A stretch of DNA of 5,058 nucleotides from Acidimicrobiia bacterium (GTDB lineage: Bacteria; Actinomycetota; Acidimicrobiia; Acidimicrobiales; Ilumatobacteraceae). Location of the stretch: the NCBI GenBank assembly GCA_030425785.1, contig JAUHYJ010000323.1, forward strand, positions 1 to 5,058. The letters are read 5' to 3'. How positions within the stretch are numbered: position 1 is the stretch's first letter; every line of letters begins with the position of its first letter. The notes under the pieces are model-generated. The model searched no databases, was not told the origin of the DNA, and saw only the letters and a program-made list of their open reading frames with translations. The position numbers and the translations under genes were made by a program. Below, in pieces: positions 1 to 5,058 of the stretch.

Positions 1-1152
1 CTCTTCACGGACGTCGTCGGCTCGACGCGCCTGTGGGCCGCCGACGAGGACGCGATGTCGGCATCGCTCCGTGTCCACGACGAGGTCGTCCGAGACGAGC
101 TCGCCGCCGACGGCGGCACGGTCTTCTTCACCGCCGGTGACTCGTTCGGGGCCGCGTTCCGGTCGGCGTCCTCCGCACTGCGCGCCGCCGAGAGGATCCA
201 TGCTCGTCTGGCCGGGGTCGACTGGCCGGGCCCGACACTGCGGGTCAGGATCGGCGTGCACCTCGGCGATGCCGAGCTGCGCGACGGGACGTACCTCGGG
301 CCGGTCGTCAACACGGCGGCCCGGGTCCTCGATGCCGGGCACGGCGGCCAGACGCTGTTCACCGAGGCGGTGCGGGTCGCCGCTCGCGTCACCGACGCCA
401 CCGATCTGGGCCTGCACCGCCTCCGCGACGTCGACGAGTTGGTGCACCTCCACCAGTGGGGCGCGGACGAGTTCCCGCCGTTGCGGTCCGGCGAGCGCAC
501 GAAGACGGTCGCGACCGGGACCGCGCTGCCGACGGCCTGGCTCGTGCTCGACCAACCGGGCGAGGCGCCGATGCGGGTCGAGCTCGTGCGTGAGCTCACG
601 ATCGGCCGCGAGGTCGGACGACCACCGGTCGAGGGCCACCTCGCCGTCCGCGGCGACCCGACGGTGTCGCGGCTGCACGGCCTGCTCACGCCGAAGGCCG
701 CGGGGTGGTGCATCCAGGCGACCAACTCGCGCAACGGGCTGTTCGTCAACGGCACCCGGATCCAGGAGGGGTCGGTCCACCTGCTGCACCCCGGCGACGA
801 GGTCCGCCTGGGGGAGCGGACGTCGTTCGTGTTCCAGTCCGTCGGCGAGGCGGTCGACCGGTCGAGCACCGAGGCGGCCCGGGCGATGCCCGAGCTGACA
901 CCCGGCGAGCGTCGCGTCCTGCTGTCGCTGTGCGCCCCGGTCCTCGACGGCGACGCCTTCACGGCTCCCGCCACCGTCGCCGCGATCGCCGACGAGTTGT
1001 TCGTCAGCCAGAGCGCCGTCAAGCAACACCTCGGTCACCTGTACGACAAGTTCGGCGTCGACGAGGGGCCCGACCGTCGCTCCCGGCTGGCGAGCGAGGC
1101 ACTGGCGTGCGGCGCCGTCCGGCTCGCCGATCTCCGATCGCTCCGGGAGTAG
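1..1152 (+). CDS. Class III nucleotide cyclase - FHA - helix-turn-helix regulator (5' end outside window)
   Basis: The reading frame is open from base 1, and the first in-window codons already encode the cyclase signature FTDVVGST, so the ATG at 55 is internal and the true start is upstream. Numbering from base 1 (383 residues visible), residues 1 to about 125 are a class III adenylate/guanylate cyclase domain. Both metal-binding aspartates (D4; D47 in TAGDSFGAAF) and the transition-state pair N104/R108 (VVNTAARVL) are present. The usual purine-selecting Lys and Asp are replaced by F43 and T97. Residues about 190-282 form an FHA domain with G202-R203, S223-R224-H226, N245 and N250-G251, the phosphothreonine-binding signature. 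Residues about 299-371 are a helix-turn-helix of the kind often joined to actinobacterial FHA domains (LTPGERRVLL, then SQSAVKQHLGHLYDKFGV). I see no membrane segment. Expected role: a cytosolic transcription regulator that reads a phosphoprotein and makes or binds a nucleotide. Cyclase activity and DNA targets are inferred. The gene ends in TAG, 3 bases before the kinase gene. Confidence 0.9.
   Translation, partial: LFTDVVGSTRLWAADEDAMSASLRVHDEVVRDELAADGGTVFFTAGDSFGAAFRSASSALRAAERIHARLAGVDWPGPTLRVRIGVHLGDAELRDGTYLGPVVNTAARVLDAGHGGQTLFTEAVRVAARVTDATDLGLHRLRDVDELVHLHQWGADEFPPLRSGERTKTVATGTALPTAWLVLDQPGEAPMRVELVRELTIGREVGRPPVEGHLAVRGDPTVSRLHGLLTPKAAGWCIQATNSRNGLFVNGTRIQEGSVHLLHPGDEVRLGERTSFVFQSVGEAVDRSSTEAARAMPELTPGERRVLLSLCAPVLDGDAFTAPATVAAIADELFVSQSAVKQHLGHLYDKFGVDEGPDRRSRLASEALACGAVRLADLRSLRE
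1145..1149 (+). promoter_or_regulatory. Ribosome binding site of the kinase-ATPase gene
   Basis: GGGAG lies inside the last two sense codons of the upstream gene and ends 6 bases before the GTG at 1156, good Shine-Dalgarno spacing. This supports GTG 1156 over the next in-frame GTG at 1168. Its position within the upstream reading frame suggests the second gene is translated by ribosomes finishing the first. Confidence 0.65.
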
Positions 1153-1155
1153 GAC

Positions 1156-4100
1156 GTGGCCGACGGGGTGGCCGAGGCCGAGGAGCGGAACGAGGCGGGC
1201 GAGCCGACGCGCACCCTGGTCGGCGGCCGCTACGAGGTGCGGTCGAGGCTGGCGGGCGGCGGCGAGGCCGAGGTCCTGATCGCACACGACCTCGAGCTCG
1301 GGCTCGACGTCGTGCTGAAGACCCGCCCGCTTCGCGGCGAACACGACCTCGGGCGGCTCCGGCGCGAGGCCGCGACCCTGATGCGCGTGGTCGCCCACCC
1401 GGGGCTGCCGATGGTGCGCAGCGACCTCGTCGACGGCGATCGGTACTACATGATCAGCGACCACGTCGCCGGCCCCGACCTGCACGATCTGGTCGCCGCC
1501 CAGCCCGACGCCGGGTTGCCGCTCGCGTCGGTGCTCGATCTCGTCGATCAGCTCGCCGACACGCTGACGCACCTGCACACCCATCAGCCGGCCGTGGTGC
1601 ACGGCGACGTCAAGCCGGCGAACGTCGTGCTCGCGCCCGGCGGGCGCGCCGTGCTGGTCGACTTCGGCGCCGCGATCCGCGTCGGCGACGACCGCGAGCG
1701 GCTCGGCACGCCGGGCTTCTCGGCGCCGGAGGTGCTCTCGGGCGAACCCGTGAGCGCCGCGTCCGACGTGTTCTCGCTCGCCGCGCTGACGGTGTACCTG
1801 CTCACCGGGCTGGTGCCGAAGCTCGGCACGGCGTGGCCGGCGGCGATGGGCGACGGCGAGCTCGCCCGGCTCGAGCGGGTACTCCGGCGGGGGCTGACCT
1901 GGGACCCGAAGGGGCGTCCGTGGAGCGCCGCCGACTTCGCCCAGGGACTGCGCGCCGCGGCCGAGACCGAGATCCCGATCGGCACCGCCACCCTGCTCGC
2001 CGTCACGGCTGCGGACGGTCGCGATGTCGATGCGGCGACCGTGGCGGCGCTCGAGGCCGCCGGCGGCCGGCGTGTCACCACCGTCGCCGAGCGCGGTCGG
2101 GAGGCGCTGCTGCTCTTCCCACGGACCCGCGACGCCGCCCGGGTCGCCATGCAGACCGCCGGGTCGGGTGGCGCGCGGTGCGCGCTGCACGCCGGCGACC
2201 TCGGTGGCTGGCACGGGGCGACGCTGCAGCAGCTCGTCGACGAGACGCACGCGCTGATCGACGAGGTCATCGTCGCGGACGGCGATCACGTGCCCTCGGT
2301 GATCTGCTCGCCGCCGGTGCGCATGCTGATCGGCGGCGACACGGGCTGGTCGTTCCGCGAGGTCTCCGAGCACGGCGTCGCGCTCGAACGTCACGAGGCC
2401 ACCGACGATGCCCCCGGCACGGAGCCCGGCCCGAGTCCGTCGCCGGGTCGGCTCGAACTCGATCCCGAGCCGGCGCGTCGATGGGTCGCAGGGCGGCGCA
2501 CGCGGGCCATCGTCGGTCGCGAGGACGACATCACACGCGCCCAGCGGGCCGTCGACCGGTCGCGAGCATCGGCGGCCGCTGCGCTCGTCGTCGTCACGGG
2601 CGCCGCCGGCTTGGGCAAGACCCGGTTCCTGGCCGAGCTGGCCGGTCGCGCCGACGAGCGGGGTGAGCTCGTCCTCGTCGGTCGTTTCACCGAGACCGGC
2701 GGAGCCTTCGAGGGCTTCCTCGACGCGCTCGGTGACCAGCTCTTCCCGTTCGACAGCGGCATGCTCGAACGCGACGAGGAGGGCTGGATCGATCGCCGAC
2801 GCTTCTTCGGCCGCATCGCGTCGGCGATCATGGCCGCCGGCAGGGCCGTCACCCTCGTGCTCGACGACGTGCAGTGGATCGACGGGTCGTCGCTCGCCCT
2901 GCTCTCACAGCTCCTCGACGACGTCGGCCCGGGGCTCGCGGTCCTGGTCGGCTACCGCACCGAGTCGGGGGCGCGGGTGGTCGAGGAGCTCGATCTCCGC
3001 CCCGGCGCCACGCGCATCGCGATGGAACCGCTGACCGCCGACGCGTTCGGCGAGCTGGCGGCCGAACTCACGGTCGAGCTGCGCGACGACGTGCGCAACG
3101 ACCTGTTCGCGCTCACGCGCGGCAACCCGTTCTTCGGGATGCAGCTCCTCGACCAGCTGACCCGCGCGCCCGACCAGGCGTTCGACTCCGGCGACCTGCC
3201 CGTCGGGGCGCGCGACTGGATCCTCCAGCGGGTGCAACGTCTCGGCGACGACGTGTCGACGACGCTGGCCGTCGCCGCCGTCGTCGGGCGGTCCTTCGAC
3301 GTCGTGGTCCTCGCCGACGTGGTGGGCTCAGGGTCGCTCGAGACGCTCGGCCATCTCGAGGCGGCGGTCGACGCGGGGTTGATCGAGGAGGGCGAACGGC
3401 CGGGCGAGTTCGCGTTCGTCCACGCCATCGTGCAGAGCACGCTGTACGAGTCGCTCTCGGGCACTCGGCGGGGCCTGCTCCACGCCGCCACGGCCAGACG
3501 GTTGGAGGAGAACGGCGCCGGCGTCGACCAGCTCGAAGAGGTGGTGCACCACTGGCTCGCCGCCGACCGACTCGGCGACCCGCTGCACGCCGGCGAGATC
3601 GCCGCGGCCGTGGCCACGCGGGCGACCGAGCGGCTCGCGCACGAGCGCGCGGTCGCCATCGTCGATCGGGCGCTGACGGTGCTCGGGTCGGCGCCGCCGA
3701 CGCTCGAGCGCGATCGCGTCGAGGCGCGGCTGCGCGTCACGCACGGTCGCGCCAACTTCGTGGCGACCCGCAACGAGGAGGCGTTGGCCCAGCTGTACCG
3801 CGCCGCCGATCTGGCCGAACGCGCCGACGACCCCGAGACGCTGGTGCAGGCGGCACTGGTCGCGTCGCTCAACCGGCGACACGGGCTCGACGATCCCGAC
3901 CTGCTGCGCCTGCTCGAACGAGCGAGCGACCGGTGCCCGGCCGAGCCCGCCGTGCTGCGGGCGATGCTGCACATCCGACGGTCGCGCCTGCTGCCGGCGT
4001 CGATCCCCCAGGACGACCGGGCGGCGATCGCCCGGCTCGGGCTCGTCGACCTCGACCTGATGGACGACGTCGACCGCGCGATGGTCGAGACGGAGGTCGC

Positions 4101-4968
4101 CCGGGCCTGCTGGTCGCCCGACGACGTCGACGAGCGCCTCGCCGTGACCACGCGGATCGTCGAGCGCGCGGGCTCCGAGGTCGACGTCGGTGGCCCCTCG
4201 CGGTGGACCGGTGTGCTCATCGAGGCGCTCAACCTGCGATGGGGAGCGCGCGTCCAGCGTGGTGACATCCGAGGTGCGCTCGACGACGCGGTCCGGGCGA
4301 CACGGGTCGCCGACGACGCCGGAACGACGTTCCTGTTGAGCCGGTCGATGACGGGCGAGGCGTCGATCCGGGCGATCCTGGGCGAGCACGAGACCGCCGA
4401 ACGGCTCGCCGACGCCGCCGTCGCCATCTCCGACCGGCACAACCTGGTCCTCATCCGGATGGCGATCGGGTACTGCATCGAGCGCGACCGCGGCCACCAG
4501 GACGACCTTGCCCGACTCGAGGTCGCGATGCGCGACCTGGTCGACGAGAACCCGTTCTTCATCGCCGCGTTCGCCCTGGTGCACGCCGAGGCCGCCCAAC
4601 ACGACGATGCGCGCCGTCTGCTCGGCGAGCTCGAGTCGCTCGAACCGATCCCGCGGAACTGGGTGTGGCTGGCGACGACGGCGTGCGCGCTCGAGACGGC
4701 TGCGCTGATCGGGGACGAGCGGGCGGTGCGGCGGTACCTGCCCCAACTCGAGCCGTTCGTCGACCAGTGGGTGATCGCCGCCGCGGAGGCCGGTTGCTGG
4801 GGGCCTGTGGCCCGCATCGTCGGATTGGCGGCCGCCGCGCTCGGCGACGTCGAACGAGCCCGCGGCCTCCTGTTGCAGGCGCGTGACTCGGCGCTGGCCA
4901 ACGGGGCCGGCATCTGGACCGCCCGGTGCCACGCCGGACTGGCCGATCTCGAGGACAGGTCGATCTGA
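1156..4968 (+). CDS. PknK-like Ser/Thr protein kinase - pseudo-cyclase - STAND ATPase - TPR protein
   Basis: This is a complete 1270-residue protein starting at GTG and ending in TGA. Residues about 26-266 are a Ser/Thr protein kinase: Gly-rich loop AGGGEAEV (33-40), ATP lysine K55, helix C glutamate E71, catalytic loop HGDVKPAN (149-156, D151), DFG 169-171, APE 190-192, D204 and R254. Catalysis looks intact, but the usual HRD Arg is Gly and the activation loop is short. Residues about 275-413 have cyclase-fold spacing without its catalytic residues. A Pro/acid-rich linker (about 414-446) leads to a STAND/AAA-type ATPase: VGRE at 453, Walker A GAAGLGKT (482-489), Walker B VTLVLDDVQWID (565-576), GNPFF (656-660), then the family's winged-helix region (681-780). 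Residues about 820-1265 are TPR-like helical repeats, clearest at 1030-1093 and 1215-1250. No membrane segment or C-terminal LuxR helix-turn-helix is seen. Nearest known layout: mycobacterial PknK, a soluble kinase with P-loop and TPR parts. Likely role: a cytosolic sensor kinase whose ATPase/TPR half gates the kinase. Its likely partner is the FHA protein encoded 3 bases upstream. The inducer and substrates are unknown. Confidence 0.93.
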   Translation: MADGVAEAEERNEAGEPTRTLVGGRYEVRSRLAGGGEAEVLIAHDLELGLDVVLKTRPLRGEHDLGRLRREAATLMRVVAHPGLPMVRSDLVDGDRYYMISDHVAGPDLHDLVAAQPDAGLPLASVLDLVDQLADTLTHLHTHQPAVVHGDVKPANVVLAPGGRAVLVDFGAAIRVGDDRERLGTPGFSAPEVLSGEPVSAASDVFSLAALTVYLLTGLVPKLGTAWPAAMGDGELARLERVLRRGLTWDPKGRPWSAADFAQGLRAAAETEIPIGTATLLAVTAADGRDVDAATVAALEAAGGRRVTTVAERGREALLLFPRTRDAARVAMQTAGSGGARCALHAGDLGGWHGATLQQLVDETHALIDEVIVADGDHVPSVICSPPVRMLIGGDTGWSFREVSEHGVALERHEATDDAPGTEPGPSPSPGRLELDPEPARRWVAGRRTRAIVGREDDITRAQRAVDRSRASAAAALVVVTGAAGLGKTRFLAELAGRADERGELVLVGRFTETGGAFEGFLDALGDQLFPFDSGMLERDEEGWIDRRRFFGRIASAIMAAGRAVTLVLDDVQWIDGSSLALLSQLLDDVGPGLAVLVGYRTESGARVVEELDLRPGATRIAMEPLTADAFGELAAELTVELRDDVRNDLFALTRGNPFFGMQLLDQLTRAPDQAFDSGDLPVGARDWILQRVQRLGDDVSTTLAVAAVVGRSFDVVVLADVVGSGSLETLGHLEAAVDAGLIEEGERPGEFAFVHAIVQSTLYESLSGTRRGLLHAATARRLEENGAGVDQLEEVVHHWLAADRLGDPLHAGEIAAAVATRATERLAHERAVAIVDRALTVLGSAPPTLERDRVEARLRVTHGRANFVATRNEEALAQLYRAADLAERADDPETLVQAALVASLNRRHGLDDPDLLRLLERASDRCPAEPAVLRAMLHIRRSRLLPASIPQDDRAAIARLGLVDLDLMDDVDRAMVETEVARACWSPDDVDERLAVTTRIVERAGSEVDVGGPSRWTGVLIEALNLRWGARVQRGDIRGALDDAVRATRVADDAGTTFLLSRSMTGEASIRAILGEHETAERLADAAVAISDRHNLVLIRMAIGYCIERDRGHQDDLARLEVAMRDLVDENPFFIAAFALVHAEAAQHDDARRLLGELESLEPIPRNWVWLATTACALETAALIGDERAVRRYLPQLEPFVDQWVIAAAEAGCWGPVARIVGLAAAALGDVERARGLLLQARDSALANGAGIWTARCHAGLADLEDRSI
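1978..2394 (+). other. Degenerate class III cyclase-like domain inside the kinase protein
   Basis: Residues about 275-413 of the kinase-ATPase protein follow the cyclase order of elements: a starting strand (TATLLAVTAADG), a GGRRV...ALLLFPRTRDAARVAMQ segment matching the cyclase GG...GDG..F..A..A stretch, CALHAGDL in place of the usual GLHTGE, and a closing VICSPPVRMLIG strand like the cyclase GQ-L-S segment. The expected metal aspartates align with T284 and R315, and no N...AAR motif follows. The fold assignment rests on my alignment by eye. If correct, the domain cannot catalyse and would serve in dimerisation or ligand sensing. Confidence 0.6.
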
Positions 4969-5058
4969 CCGTGCAGCCAGCGAACCGCCGCCGACACCAT
5001 GTGAGAAGTGGATGGAGGACGGCGCCGACGCAGTGGTGCGCGGCGGGTCACACGGGAA
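4969..5058. other. Downstream tail with no supportable gene
   Basis: These 90 bases follow the kinase gene's stop. A frame opening at GTG 4971 runs to the window edge but uses codons foreign to the neighbouring genes (AGA, AGT, GGA, AGG) and lacks a well-spaced ribosome binding site. An ATG at 5012 opens a frame with more typical codons (first residues MEDGADAVV) and could begin a third gene, but only 15 residues are visible. I see no stem followed by a T-run that would make a convincing terminator. Confidence 0.4.

Noticed and set aside
55..57. ATG at 55 as the start of the cyclase gene
   Set aside because: The 18 in-frame codons before it encode the conserved cyclase opening LFTDVVGSTRLW, including a metal-binding aspartate, so translation begins upstream of the window.
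705..2666. A 653-codon open frame in another plus-strand frame spanning the gene junction
   Set aside because: The translation is low-complexity Arg/Gly/Ala-rich and crosses the well-supported stop and start at 1150-1158. It is a GC-driven shadow.
2952..5051. A 699-codon open frame on the minus strand
   Set aside because: It lies antisense to the TPR and ATPase coding region. Its product is rich in Ser, Arg and Ala with no recognisable domain, as expected from the low stop-codon frequency of very GC-rich DNA. The plus-strand frame has clear protein families throughout.
4997..5055. Imperfect inverted repeat (8-base arms with one mismatch at 4997-5004 and 5048-5055)
   Set aside because: The arms are short, separated by over 40 bases and not followed by a T-run, so this is not a credible terminator and is easily due to chance.
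4971..5058. Open frame from GTG 4971 to the window edge
   Set aside because: Several codons are rare in the two adjacent genes, the peptide is Arg/His/Trp-rich with no recognisable motif, and the nearest purine-rich stretch is about 11 bases away.

Overview
The window is about 5 kb of very GC-rich DNA, with codon third positions almost all G or C. It holds two large same-strand genes packed nose to tail, plus a 90-base tail. Composition, a GTG start and the domain repertoire (class III cyclase, FHA with its own helix-turn-helix, Ser/Thr kinase fused to a STAND ATPase) point to an actinobacterium. An Acidimicrobiia/Ilumatobacter-like lineage is my guess from style only; no marker gene in the window proves it.

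Bases 1-1152 are the 3' part of a gene whose start lies upstream. The visible 383 residues are a class III nucleotide cyclase catalytic domain, then an FHA (phosphothreonine-reading) domain, then a C-terminal helix-turn-helix. Bases 1156-4968 encode a complete 1270-residue soluble protein: Ser/Thr protein kinase, then a decayed cyclase-like domain, then a STAND/AAA-type ATPase, then a TPR-like helical-repeat tail. This broadly resembles mycobacterial PknK and the LAL (MalT-like) regulators, but it has no DNA-binding domain of its own. Bases 4969-5058 hold no gene I can support.

The genes are separated by 3 bases and the second gene's ribosome binding site lies inside the last codons of the first, so they are almost certainly co-transcribed and probably translationally coupled. 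My working model (inference) is a cytosolic signalling pair. The kinase-ATPase-TPR protein senses a ligand or partner and phosphorylates on Thr. The FHA domain of the neighbour reads that phosphothreonine, and its helix-turn-helix provides the transcriptional output that the PknK-like protein lacks. Cyclase-type folds occur in both proteins, one with its catalytic core largely intact and one stripped of every catalytic residue, which suggests that cyclase-fold pairing or nucleotide sensing is part of the mechanism.
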